From positions 5,851-28,997 of the forward strand of contig DFEQ01000103.1 in NCBI GenBank assembly GCA_002368735.1: a stretch of DNA of 23,147 nt, given 5' to 3'. Position 1 is the first letter of the stretch. Every line of letters starts with the position of its first letter. The notes under the pieces are model-generated. The model did not search any database and was not told the origin of the DNA. It was given only the letters and a program-made list of their open reading frames with translations. A program made the translations under genes and the position numbers. The DNA comes from Christensenella sp. UBA3798 (GTDB taxonomy: Bacteria; Bacillota; Clostridia; Christensenellales; CAG-1252). This document shows, in pieces, positions 1 to 6,229 of the stretch.

Positions 1-57
1 AAGAAGGGTCGCGTGGACGAGCACTTCCCTGCCGGGAGAAGCGGGGAGGCGGACTGA
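1..57 (+). CDS. 3' end of an unidentified gene (partial)
   Basis: Frame 1 is open from the window edge and ends at TGA 55-57, giving the tail KKGRVDEHFPAGRSGEAD. Only 18 residues are visible, so no family can be named. It is treated as coding because the next ORF starts inside its stop codon (TGATG), the usual arrangement of translationally coupled genes, and because the GGGGAGG ribosome site of that ORF lies within this tail. Confidence 0.45.
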   Translation, partial: KKGRVDEHFPAGRSGEAD

Positions 58-203
58 TGCGGCTCTTCAAGAAGATACGCAAGGCGGTAAAGGGCGCCGT
101 CAGAAGGATGAAGAGCAAGTTCGACGCCCTCGGCTCCTACACCGGCTCGCCGGACAAAGAGAAAAACGGTAACAAGCCAGAGCAGGACGCAGACGACCTG
201 TAG
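57..203 (+). CDS. 48-residue cationic small protein, function unknown
   Basis: The ATG at 57 overlaps the upstream stop (TGATG) and sits 7 nt after GGGGAGG (43-49), a strong ribosome site. The product starts MRLFKKIRKAVKGAVRR, a run in which basic residues alternate with hydrophobic ones and could form an amphipathic helix; the second half is polar and acidic, ending EQDADDL. No transmembrane segment, cysteine or known domain is seen. It would be co-translated with the truncated upstream gene. A hairpin beginning in its stop codon (203-222) could end the transcript. It could be a small membrane-associated or nucleic-acid-binding peptide, but its length allows no family assignment; chance coding is less likely given the ribosome site and overlap. 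Confidence 0.5.
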   Translation: MRLFKKIRKAVKGAVRRMKSKFDALGSYTGSPDKEKNGNKPEQDADDL

Positions 204-222
204 CGCAGCGCTCCCGCTGCGC
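203..222 (+). terminator. GC-rich hairpin at the end of the small ORF
   Basis: Perfect 8-bp stem GCGCAGCG (203-210) / CGCTGCGC (215-222) with loop CTCC, starting in the TAG stop of the 48-codon ORF. No T run follows, so it is either a weak terminator, an mRNA 3' end stabiliser, or simply the first hairpin of the repeat array that begins here. Confidence 0.4.
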
Positions 223-626
223 AGCGATATTTGCCCGATGGGCAGGTGATATTTCGCGACAACACCCCAAAGAATTTGCAATTCTTGGGGGACCCTGGCG
301 CGGAGTGACATTTGACTCCGTCAAGTGATATTGTGCCCGTCGGTCGCAGTTGTGGTATCCTGCGGAGCAAGTATAACGTAGAATGCAGAGCGGCAAAAGG
401 TTCTTTCCATAACAAAAGACTTGCATCCTTTTCTTCTCGCAGAGCGAGAAATCTCACTTTCGGCAAAGCCGAAAATATCACTCCGCCGCGATTGCTTCTT
501 GCGGCGGAATATCACTCGCCGACGCGAGCTTCCCCAAAGAAACAATCATTGCTTTGAGGAGCTACGGCGAATATCACTGACGAGGCCGACTTCACCCACG
601 CGCGGAACTTCACGCGCCACTGTTGC
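223..626. repeat. Mirrored array of GTGATATT-spaced hairpins around a unique core
   Basis: In the left half the word GTGATATT or a near variant recurs in forward orientation (about 224-232, 246-254, 305-313, 325-333), separated by short palindromes such as TGCCC-gat-GGGCA (232-244), a long near-perfect stem at 265-290 and TGAC-tcc-GTCA (313-323). In the right half the reverse complement AATATCACT recurs (450-458 variant, 474-482, 508-516, 570-578, with GACTTCACC and GAACTTCAC variants near 588-613), again separated by hairpins: TTCTCGC/GCGAGAA (434-450), TTTCGGC/GCCGAAA (458-474), CCGCCGC/GCGGCGG (483-507). The core at about 340-433 has no such words. No sensible protein is encoded. The layout recalls dispersed hairpin arrays I associate with gut Clostridia, but the family cannot be named from the sequence alone. 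Confidence 0.7.
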
Positions 627-636
627 GGCAAAAAAA

Positions 637-666
637 ATCGCACCTTATAGGGTGCGATCTTTTTTC
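637..666. terminator. Bidirectional rho-independent terminator
   Basis: Stem ATCGCACC (637-644) / GGTGCGAT (651-658) with loop TTATAG. A run of A (631-637) precedes it and a run of T (660-665) follows it, so it can work on both strands. It lies 3' of the HU gene on the minus strand, whose coding end is at 702. A second hairpin, TTCGGCA/TGCCGAA (664-682), sits between the two. Confidence 0.85.
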
Positions 667-701
667 GGCAAGCTATGCCGAAACAAAGGGGGAAAACCTT
701 A

Positions 702-980
702 TTACGCCTTATTCATCACCGCGACAAAGGTCTTGCTCGCCTTGAAGGTGGGCACACACCTGCCGTCTATCTTGATGCGCTTGCCCGTCTTGGGATGCAA
801 GCCTTCCTTGGGAGCGCGCATCTTCGCCTTAAAATGACCGAATCCCGCAAAGGTGATGGTATCGCCCGCCTTGAGCGCTTCGGCAATGGTCTCGATAAAC
901 GCCTCGGACACCCTGCGGCAATCCGCCTCGGTAATGTTGGTCTTCTCCGAGATCACCTTTATCACGTCACTTTTATTCAT
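702..980 (-). CDS. hup: HU-family DNA-binding protein
   Basis: A 92-residue protein of the usual HU length, a dimeric histone-like protein that bends and compacts DNA in the nucleoid. The N-terminal dimerisation helices (MNKSDVIKVISEKTNITEADCRRV) are followed by the hallmark GFGHF at about residues 46-50 and the beta-arm signature HPKTGKRIKI at about 62-71, whose proline normally intercalates into DNA. The canonical RxxRxGxNP reads here as RAPKEGLHP, a mild variant. The start ATG at 980 follows GGAGGAAG at good spacing. The gene stands alone between its own promoter (1016-1044) and the terminator at 637-666. HU cannot be told from an IHF-like paralogue by sequence alone, but HU is the default in this group. 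Confidence 0.95.
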   Translation of the reverse strand: MNKSDVIKVISEKTNITEADCRRVSEAFIETIAEALKAGDTITFAGFGHFKAKMRAPKEGLHPKTGKRIKIDGRCVPTFKASKTFVAVMNKA

Positions 981-1015
981 AATTTCTTCCTCCGTCCTTG
1001 AAACTCCTTACGTAT

Positions 1016-1044
1016 ATCATACAATAGCCCAAAGGCTTTGTCAA
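1016..1044 (-). promoter_or_regulatory. Sigma-A promoter of the HU gene
   Basis: On the minus strand TTGACA (plus 1039-1044) is followed by a 17-bp spacer and TATGAT (plus 1016-1021). The -35 is perfect and the -10 matches 5 of 6, at the optimal spacing, about 35 nt upstream of the HU start. A strong constitutive promoter suits an abundant nucleoid protein. Confidence 0.85.
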
Positions 1045-1240
1045 TACCCTATTTTTAGGGGTTTTTTAAAAAATGAGAGTTTTTTCGGAGCATTAGGAAC
1101 GATTGTGCCTAAGAAACACATTAAAAAATATGTACCTTGTGCGCAAAGCGCCGATTTGATGTGAAAAAACAAAATTTTATCCGAGATCGGGCGGCGATGC
1201 GGGCGGCATCGATCTCCTTCCGTTTTATCGCAAAATGATA
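1045..1240. other. Intergenic region between divergent HU and hydrolase genes
   Basis: AT-rich at the HU side. It includes the hairpin CGATGC-gggcg-GCATCG (about 1194-1210), a possible operator for either divergent gene. The word ATGAGAGTTTTTTCG (near 1074) recurs near 23060. A 68-codon minus-strand ORF here has no ribosome site or recognisable product and is not annotated. Confidence 0.4.
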
Positions 1241-1263
1241 TATCCACCCCTAACTTTTTTTGT

Positions 1264-1288
1264 TATAATATAGAAAAAGGAGCAAAAT
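1264..1288 (+). promoter_or_regulatory. -10 box and ribosome site of the hydrolase gene
   Basis: TATAAT at 1264-1269 is a perfect -10 box; the expected -35 position (about 1241-1246, TATCCA) is poor, so an activator or weak expression is possible. AAAGGAG (about 1276-1282) precedes the ATG at 1289 by 6-7 nt. The leader would be only about 15 nt. Confidence 0.6.
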
Positions 1289-2107
1289 ATGATCCACGAA
1301 ACCATACGCTTGAAGGATATTTACGGCTTCGTCGCAGGCGGAGAGATAGAAATATTGTCCATGCCCGACCCCTGCGGCAGAAATGATCATGCGCGCCCGA
1401 TGGTCGTCGTGGTCCCGGGCGGCGCCTATCGCTTCGTATCGGATAGGGAGGGCGCTCCCGTCGCGGCGGACTTCTTCAAAGAAGGATATCAGGTCTGCGT
1501 TCTCAAATATCGGTGTTGCCAAGAGGGCGCCACCTACCCCGAACAGCTGTACGAACTCGCCGCGGCGGTGGACTACGTCAAGAAAAACGCCGCTCGCCTC
1601 TCCGTGGACCCCAAATCGGTCTTCGCCCTCGGCTTCTCGGCGGGCGGGCATCTCGTCGCCGACTACTCCCTTGAAGCCCCTACGATCTCTAACCGAGCGA
1701 GCGTCCCTCTCGATACGGACGTCGCCGCCGTGGGTCTGTGTTACCCCGTCATAGACGACCACGACGAGTCCTTTGATAACCTGCTCTGCGGCTACGAAGG
1801 GACGGAAAAAGCCGCCCTGAAAAAGTCGCTTTGCCTGTCCTCCCTCGTGACGAAGGATACCCCGCCCACCTTTATCTGGACGACGGCGGAGGATCGCCTC
1901 GTGCCGCCGCAAAACACACTGCGCTACGCCCTCGCGCTCGCCGATCACGGCGTCCCCTACGAACTGCACGTCTATCCCAAGGGCGGACACGGGATGGCGA
2001 GCGGCTCTATGGAGATAAACGACGACAAGGAAGCCGCCGCCATCCTCTCGGTGTGGCCGAAGGATATGGCTCGCTTCTTCAGAAGTTATTGCAAAGAAAA
2101 GGTTTAA
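1289..2107 (+). CDS. Alpha/beta-hydrolase fold esterase (BD-FAE/xylan-esterase-like)
   Basis: A 272-residue cytoplasmic alpha/beta hydrolase with no signal peptide. The oxyanion-hole strand reads VVVVPGGAYRF (residues 39-49, the PGG variant of HGG), the nucleophile elbow GFSAGG puts the catalytic Ser at 117, and the Asp (about 202, TTAEDRLVPPQN) and His (234, KGGHGMA) follow in the usual order and spacing. The family hydrolyses carboxylic esters, often acetyl groups on sugars or xylan; the actual substrate is not visible. The ATG at 1289 is set by the AAAGGAG site. It is monocistronic, ending at a terminator shared with the convergent phosphoesterase gene. A C-terminal relic of a second copy lies at 4176-4268. 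Peptidase (DPP-like) activity is a less likely alternative because of the short length. Confidence 0.9.
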   Translation: MIHETIRLKDIYGFVAGGEIEILSMPDPCGRNDHARPMVVVVPGGAYRFVSDREGAPVAADFFKEGYQVCVLKYRCCQEGATYPEQLYELAAAVDYVKKNAARLSVDPKSVFALGFSAGGHLVADYSLEAPTISNRASVPLDTDVAAVGLCYPVIDDHDESFDNLLCGYEGTEKAALKKSLCLSSLVTKDTPPTFIWTTAEDRLVPPQNTLRYALALADHGVPYELHVYPKGGHGMASGSMEINDDKEAAAILSVWPKDMARFFRSYCKEKV

Positions 2108-2134
2108 CGCTTTGCTTAACCGCGTAAAAAAGGC

Positions 2135-2165
2135 ATAAAAAAGCCCGCTTGCCGCGGGCTTTTTG
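2135..2165. terminator. Bidirectional terminator between convergent genes
   Basis: Stem AAGCCCGC (2141-2148) / GCGGGCTT (2154-2161), loop TTGCC, with A residues before and T residues after. It ends the hydrolase mRNA (stop at 2107) on the plus strand and the phosphoesterase mRNA (coding end 2168) on the minus strand. Confidence 0.9.
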
Positions 2166-2167
2166 CG

Positions 2168-3256
2168 TTATTCGCTGGTTTTTACGTCAATCACGACGAA
2201 CTCCGAAATGCACCCCGTCTTAAAGGGGATAGCCCAGCCCGAAATGCCCGAGGATACGACGAACGTGGTACCGCCGCGCGTTTCGGCGCCGTATACCTTA
2301 TCGTTCGCCCCTATCATAAGCCCCACGAGCCCCGCGGGGAAGACGTGCCCGCCGTGTGTGTGCCCCGATAGGACGAGGTCGGCGCCCGCCTTCTCTTCCG
2401 CATCGTAATCGTTGGGTTGATGGTCGACGAAGAGGATATATTTGGAGGGATCGAGTTCCGCCGTCAAATCAGCGGCTTGCTTGCGCCCCGACGTCGAGCG
2501 GTCGCATCGTCCGACGAGATAAAAGTCGCCGAGAAGCACGCTTTCGTCCTCAAGGATGATAACGCCGTTGTCGGTGAGTTCGCGCCTGAGGTCTGCCGAA
2601 GTGAAATCGCGATAGGCAAAGTAGCCGTCGTCGTGGTTGCCGCATATGAAATATACGCCGTAGGTCGTTTCGAGCTCCCCCAGCGCGCGGCAGGCGACGA
2701 CGAGGTCCGCCATCCGACTGTCGTCATCCACGAAGTCCCCCGCAATGACGACGACGTCGGGATGAACGGTCTGCACCCGCTTCATCTCCTCGGCAAAGCC
2801 CTCGCCGTCCAAGGTGATGCCGAGGTGCAGGTCGGCTATCTCCACGATGCGGATGTCACGCACGGCTTTTTCGGTATAGACGGTGTAGTCCGTCTCGAAT
2901 ACGTGATGGGCAAAATACCACCCCGCCCCGAGATAAACCACGGTGATAACAAGGGCGACGATGTTCTGTACGTTGTAGTTAAAGTCCTTTTTGACCGCCT
3001 TGCGAATGATGAAGGCGACGAAGTCGCAGATAACGAAGCCCACAAATAGGTGCAACAGCGCGATGACCAATGCATAGACGTTGATAAGCAAGAACAGAGA
3101 GAGCGACGCTACGGGGAGAGCGGATAGGAGCCACGACAGCGCCTTATGCTTCTCCGCAAGGCGCAGCATAAAGGAAAAGCGATGGATGCGCATCGTGACG
3201 AAAACGCCCGCGCCCACCGCTACCATTCCGAAGACTATCAATATCGCCGTCCACAT
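2168..3256 (-). CDS. Membrane-anchored calcineurin-like metallophosphoesterase
   Basis: A 362-residue protein. About four hydrophobic segments come first (roughly residues 1-22, 40-60, 62-84 and 98-120), then a YkuE/YaeI-type phosphoesterase domain. The dinuclear metal ligands are all visible: ADLHLG (D142, H144), AGDFVDD (D174), CGNHDDG (N207, H208), DHQPND (H279) and SGHTHGGH (H299, H301). The family cleaves phosphoesters, some members acting on lipid-linked substrates; the substrate here is unknown. I chose the ATG at 3256 (MWTAIL) after GGGAG, not the much longer open frame starting at 3508, because the longer start would overlap the upstream gene out of frame and adds a low-quality basic sequence. 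It follows the EFR1-type gene by 50 nt and is likely co-transcribed with it. Confidence 0.9.
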   Translation of the reverse strand: MWTAILIVFGMVAVGAGVFVTMRIHRFSFMLRLAEKHKALSWLLSALPVASLSLFLLINVYALVIALLHLFVGFVICDFVAFIIRKAVKKDFNYNVQNIVALVITVVYLGAGWYFAHHVFETDYTVYTEKAVRDIRIVEIADLHLGITLDGEGFAEEMKRVQTVHPDVVVIAGDFVDDDSRMADLVVACRALGELETTYGVYFICGNHDDGYFAYRDFTSADLRRELTDNGVIILEDESVLLGDFYLVGRCDRSTSGRKQAADLTAELDPSKYILFVDHQPNDYDAEEKAGADLVLSGHTHGGHVFPAGLVGLMIGANDKVYGAETRGGTTFVVSSGISGWAIPFKTGCISEFVVIDVKTSE

Positions 3257-3306
3257 ACCCTGACCACTCCCTTCTTTTTGTGCTAAGTCCCCTCGCTTGA
3301 TATGGG

Positions 3307-4047
3307 CTATTCGCCCCCTTTCAAAACGGGGTTGACGTAACGCAGCCTCTTTGCGCTCCCCTTGCCGTACTGTATGGCGGCTTTGGGACAGCGATTGATA
3401 CAGGCGGAGCACTTGGTGCAACGGCTCTTCACCCACACGGGCGCCCCATCCTTCATCTCGATGGCGCCGTCGGGGCAGTTCCTCGCACACATTCCGCAAG
3501 CGATGCACGCGTCCGTGACGGAGAATGCCTTCGTCCCCGCGAGCAGGTGATACATGGGGCGCAGGAAGCGGGCGGAGAGCCCCTTTGCCCTCTCAACCTT
3601 CTCGGCGGCAAGCTCCTCCTTGATGGCGGCAAGTCGCTGCTTTGCCCTGTCAAGCCGCGCGTCTGTCTCCTCTTTCGGCTTGATATTGTAGAAAAAGACC
3701 GCATTGTCCGGCACCAAAAGCGACGTGGCGTAGAGAAGGTCTATCCCCCTCTTCTTGAGTTCGTTCGATAGGTACTTCGCCGTCCCGCCGATACTGCCGC
3801 CGCAGGTGACCACGGCAAAGGCATAGCCGCACTCATCCACGGAGAGCTCCCGCACGAAGTCCAAAACCACGTCGGGTAGAGTATAGCAATAAACGGGGAA
3901 TACGAAGCCCACGCGTTCACCCTTTGTTTGATAGGCAAACTCCTTCGCCTTGCGCGCGGTGGCCATGTTGACGAGGGTCTCGCCCTCGAGGGCAAGCGCC
4001 TTTGCCGCCATTAAGGAATTGCCCGTTCCGGTAAAATAAAAAATCAT
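3307..4047 (-). CDS. EFR1-type flavodoxin/ferredoxin fusion protein
   Basis: A 246-residue soluble redox protein. The N-terminal flavodoxin-like half has an FMN phosphate loop TGTGNS (residues 6-11) and FPVYCYTLP (50-58). A charged helical linker (about 125-160) leads to a bacterial ferredoxin domain with two complete 4Fe-4S motifs: CIACGMCARNCP (C181, C184, C187, C191) and CTKCSACINRCP (C210, C213, C216, C220). The architecture is that of EFR1-family ferredoxins common in anaerobic Clostridia, presumably moving electrons between FMN and iron-sulfur clusters; the partner is unknown. The ATG at 4047 follows AAAGGAG. It is the first gene of a probable two-gene unit with the downstream phosphoesterase, though nothing links the two biochemically. 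Confidence 0.92.
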   Translation of the reverse strand: MIFYFTGTGNSLMAAKALALEGETLVNMATARKAKEFAYQTKGERVGFVFPVYCYTLPDVVLDFVRELSVDECGYAFAVVTCGGSIGGTAKYLSNELKKRGIDLLYATSLLVPDNAVFFYNIKPKEETDARLDRAKQRLAAIKEELAAEKVERAKGLSARFLRPMYHLLAGTKAFSVTDACIACGMCARNCPDGAIEMKDGAPVWVKSRCTKCSACINRCPKAAIQYGKGSAKRLRYVNPVLKGGE

Positions 4048-4096
4048 ATCTCACTCCTTTTTCTTTTATTATATCAAAAAAAGAGAGGACTTTCAC
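4048..4096 (-). promoter_or_regulatory. Candidate promoter and ribosome site of the EFR1-type gene
   Basis: On the minus strand TATAAT (plus 4068-4073) is a perfect -10 box, followed by AAAAAGGAG just upstream of the ATG at 4047. The -35 position (about 4091-4096) reads GTGAAA and is weak. Confidence 0.6.
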
Positions 4097-4175
4097 CCCC
4101 TGATTATGGATATATTATCGGAGCTGCGCGGCATTGCCCCTCGATATTGCCGTGCCATATACGATACGGCACTAA

Positions 4176-4268
4176 CGCAACGACTCGAGGGAGCTTGCCG
4201 CCATCCTCTCCGTGTGGACGAAAGATATGGCGAGATTTTTCCGCTCCTACTGCAAGGAGCCCTTCTGA
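4176..4268 (+). pseudogene. C-terminal relic of a second copy of the alpha/beta hydrolase
   Basis: The frame 4176-4268 reads RNDSRELAAILSVWTKDM then ARFFRSYCKEPF and a TGA stop. The intact hydrolase ends INDDKEAAAILSVWPKDM then ARFFRSYCKEKV: 23 of 30 aligned residues are identical. In-frame stop TAA lies directly upstream (4173-4175) and no other part of the hydrolase is recognisable in 4077-4175. It is therefore the remaining end of a paralogue that was deleted or overwritten, perhaps when the minus-strand EFR1-type and YjdF genes came to flank it. The differences are mostly synonymous or conservative, so the copy diverged as a working gene before it was lost. Confidence 0.85.
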
Positions 4269-4271
4269 CCC

Positions 4272-4691
4272 TCAACGCCCCTTGCGCTTTTGCTTTTTCT
4301 TTTCCCTGCCGAGCTCGTACTTGCGCTCTTTTTCCGCTTCGCGCGCCGCCTTCGTGCGCTCCTTGCGCTCGATCTTATTTTGCTCCTGCATGAGCTTCAT
4401 CGCCTGTTGCGACTTTGTCCCGACCCCCTGCGTAGCGGTCGCGCGCTGTGCCTCGCGCTTTTTTCGCTTCGGATTTTCCACCTTCGCCCTCTCTTTGACC
4501 TTTACGGCGGGACTGAAGGTCAATTCGTGATAATGCTTTAATAGATAGTCGTACACTTCGCCTTCCTTTGGCTCCGCGCCGAAGGTGACCTTGGCGACGC
4601 ATAATCGCCCCTTCTCCATTCGCTCAAAGACCCCGACCCAAAAGGGGTCTTCAAAGATGACTTTTAAAGATATGTCGATAGATTTATCCAT
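4272..4691 (-). CDS. yjdF: DUF2992 family protein (YjdF-like)
   Basis: A 139-residue protein matching the YjdF/DUF2992 pattern. The N-terminal part has VIFEDPFWVGVFERMEKGRL (residues 11-30) and AKVTFGAEPKEGEVYDYLL (33-51); a very basic helical C-terminal half follows (NPKRKKREAQ at 73-82, then KQKRKGR at the end), rich in K, R, E and Q. The function is unknown; in Bacillus and relatives the gene is often controlled by the yjdF riboswitch, which senses azaaromatic compounds. The basic tail suggests nucleic-acid or ribosome contact, which is inference. The ATG at 4691 follows AAGGAA. The upstream sequence is short before a repeat block starts (4757), and I could not recognise the riboswitch there. 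Its 3' end comes within 3 nt of the hydrolase relic. Confidence 0.88.
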   Translation of the reverse strand: MDKSIDISLKVIFEDPFWVGVFERMEKGRLCVAKVTFGAEPKEGEVYDYLLKHYHELTFSPAVKVKERAKVENPKRKKREAQRATATQGVGTKSQQAMKLMQEQNKIERKERTKAAREAEKERKYELGREKKKQKRKGR

Positions 4692-4756
4692 ACTAATTCC
4701 TTTCCGATAAATAGTCTTTCCGCCGAACAGGTGCGACCGTCCCCACTACCCCAAAC

Positions 4757-4931
4757 AGGCGGGGGTAAAGAGTGGTGCTTGACGCAATGTGCTTATGCTC
4801 CTATAAAGCGGCTTTGAAGAAGGCGGTAGAGACGAGGCGCAGCGATAAAACCCCGTAGGCGCGTACTCCTTGTGGAAACTGCGCGGTTTTGAGTTAGTAA
4901 CAAAGCAGATGCGCTTCTATATACCCCCGCC
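4757..4931. repeat. Structured intergenic repeat, copy B1 (degenerate, possibly two nested units)
   Basis: Left end AGGCGGGGGTA (4757-4767) and right end TACCCCCGCC (4922-4931) are inverted repeats. Inside lies GGCGCGTACTCCTTGTG (about 4859-4873), shared with copy A2 near 13186-13201, though the right half of the apical stem has decayed (GTGGA instead of GTACG). A probable junction near 4800-4825 (CTATAAAGCGGC then AAGGCGGTAGAG) looks like an inner right end followed by an inner left end, so two units may be nested. Confidence 0.65.
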
Positions 4932-5040
4932 CTCGGCGAGCGCGGAGAGTAGTGCTTAGACGAGGCGCAACGATAAAACCCCGTAGGCGCTTTTCTTTGT
5001 GCCAAAGCACATATCCCCTTGAGCCCCCTCTCGGCGAGCG
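4932..5040. repeat. Structured intergenic repeat, copy B2 (partial)
   Basis: It carries GAGAGTAGTGCTTAGACG (about 4945-4962), then a 30-bp block at 4961-4990 that matches 4833-4862 at 29 of 30 positions. CTCGGCGAGCG at 4932-4942 recurs at 5030-5040, bounding the copy. The apical CGTAC stem is missing, so this is a shortened copy. Confidence 0.6.
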
Positions 5041-5057
5041 AAAGCTCATCCTCAAGC

Positions 5058-5186
5058 AGGCGGGGGTAGAGAGTAGTGCAGATGCGCGAAACAACAAGAG
5101 GCGACGAATGAGCGTACTGAATCGTACGTGATTTCGCCGCCTCGCAGTTCGTGACAAAGCAGATGTGCTGCTATATACCCCCGCCT
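5058..5186. repeat. Structured intergenic repeat, copy B3 (best conserved ends)
   Basis: Left arm from AGGCGGGGGTA (5058-5068) through GAGAGTAGTGCA pairs with the right arm ending TATACCCCCGCCT (5186). Inside, a second stem GAGGCG/CGCCTC (about 5098-5142) carries the apical hairpin CGTAC (5113-5117) / GTACG (5124-5128). The right end overlaps the stop codon of the SIS gene (5185-5187), so the element forms the 3' end of that operon's transcript and may act as its terminator or processing site. Confidence 0.7.
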
Positions 5187-6219
5187 ACTTGGTGATGGTG
5201 ACTTTTTTAAGATTCCGAGGTGCGTCGGGATTCTTTCCCTTCTGCTTCGCCAGCTCGATCGCGTAGAGGTGCATCGCCACGGAATAGGCGATCGTGCAGG
5301 AGAGATTGTCCATCGTAGGCATCTTGACCCCGTAGGTCGCGAGGTTCAGTATCTCCTGCTCGTCGCTGAAGGTCAGGACGTTGGCGTTGAGGAGCTGGAG
5401 GCGAGTCGCGATATCGCGGAAATTCTCACTGCACTCTCCGCTCGGGGCGAGAATGATCACGTTGACCCCTTCCTCCACGAGGGCATAGGGGCCGTGCATA
5501 AAGTCGTTGATACCGTAGAACTGCGCGAAGGTGTAGGCGCATTCGTTGAGCTTGAGCTGGAGCTCCTTGCCGACGCCCTGCATCACGCCGCGCGAAAGGA
5601 TGATGAAATTATTGAGGTCTTTGGTCTCCTCCGCCGCCTCGGTGAGCTTCGGCAGGAGCTCGATCGCCTCCTCCACGCGATGCGGGAAGGAATAGACGGT
5701 GGGCATCAATGCGGTCTTGCCCGAAAGCGCTATCGCCAGCATATAGAGGACGGTGAGCTCCGCGATGTAGCTCTTCGCGCTCGCGATGCTCCTCTCCTCG
5801 CCCGCGCTGAGGTCGAGATGATACTTGCCCGCCTTTGCGAGGGGGGACTCGGCGTCATTCGTGACAGCCACGGTCAGGGCGCCCTGCTTATTTGCCTGCG
5901 AGAGGACGGCGAGGGTATCGATGCTCCTGCCGCTTTGCGATATCGCCACGAACAGGTGCCCGGAATAGTCCACGTTGGCGCCGTACATCGTGGTCACCGA
6001 GGGGTGCGCCGTCCCGGACGGCATCCCCGAAAGTATCTCTGCAAAATACTTGAAGCACAACCCTGCGTTGTCGCTCGTGCCGCGCCCGATGATGGTGATA
6101 TCCTTGATACCGCGCTTCTTGACCTCCGCCGCGATGTCCGCCACCTTGCCTTCGTTGGCGAGGATGGCTTTTTTGATGACTTCGGGCTCGGTCATTATCT
6201 CATCAAACATGATACCCAT
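5185..6219 (-). CDS. SIS-domain protein, GlmS-isomerase/AgaS-like sugar-phosphate enzyme
   Basis: A 344-residue protein with two SIS (phosphosugar-binding) domains and no glutaminase domain. It opens with the FDEIMTEPEVI motif typical of GlmS-isomerase-like proteins (residues 5-15). The first SIS domain has GRGTSDNAG (45-53) and SQSGRSIDT (94-102), which bind sugar phosphate. KELQLKLNECAYTFA (218-232) and MHGPYALV (241-248) belong to the second, and the end KNPDAPRNLKKVT is the conserved family tail. It probably isomerises or deaminates an amino-sugar phosphate; the exact reaction cannot be told. The ATG at 6219 lies 7 nt after AGGAG, better placed than the internal ATG at 6210. The site overlaps the serS stop region, with a 10-nt gap: it is the last gene of the five-gene operon. 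Confidence 0.9.
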   Translation of the reverse strand: MGIMFDEIMTEPEVIKKAILANEGKVADIAAEVKKRGIKDITIIGRGTSDNAGLCFKYFAEILSGMPSGTAHPSVTTMYGANVDYSGHLFVAISQSGRSIDTLAVLSQANKQGALTVAVTNDAESPLAKAGKYHLDLSAGEERSIASAKSYIAELTVLYMLAIALSGKTALMPTVYSFPHRVEEAIELLPKLTEAAEETKDLNNFIILSRGVMQGVGKELQLKLNECAYTFAQFYGINDFMHGPYALVEEGVNVIILAPSGECSENFRDIATRLQLLNANVLTFSDEQEILNLATYGVKMPTMDNLSCTIAYSVAMHLYAIELAKQKGKNPDAPRNLKKVTITK

Positions 6220-6229
6220 ACTTTTTCTC

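Noticed and set aside
137..557. ORFs of 74-114 codons inside the hairpin array
   Set aside because: They overlap on both strands, read through palindromes and spacer words, and lack ribosome sites.
223..626. CRISPR array
   Set aside because: The recurring word is only about 9 bases, spacing is irregular, the intervening segments are palindromes, and orientation flips in the middle. No cas genes are present.
1041..1247. 68-codon minus-strand ORF upstream of HU
   Set aside because: It includes the HU promoter region, has no ribosome site and no recognisable product.
3257..3508. 84-residue N-terminal extension of the metallophosphoesterase
   Set aside because: It overlaps the ferredoxin domain of the upstream gene in another frame and is basic and unstructured. 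MWTAIL at 3256 has a ribosome site and starts directly with a membrane segment.
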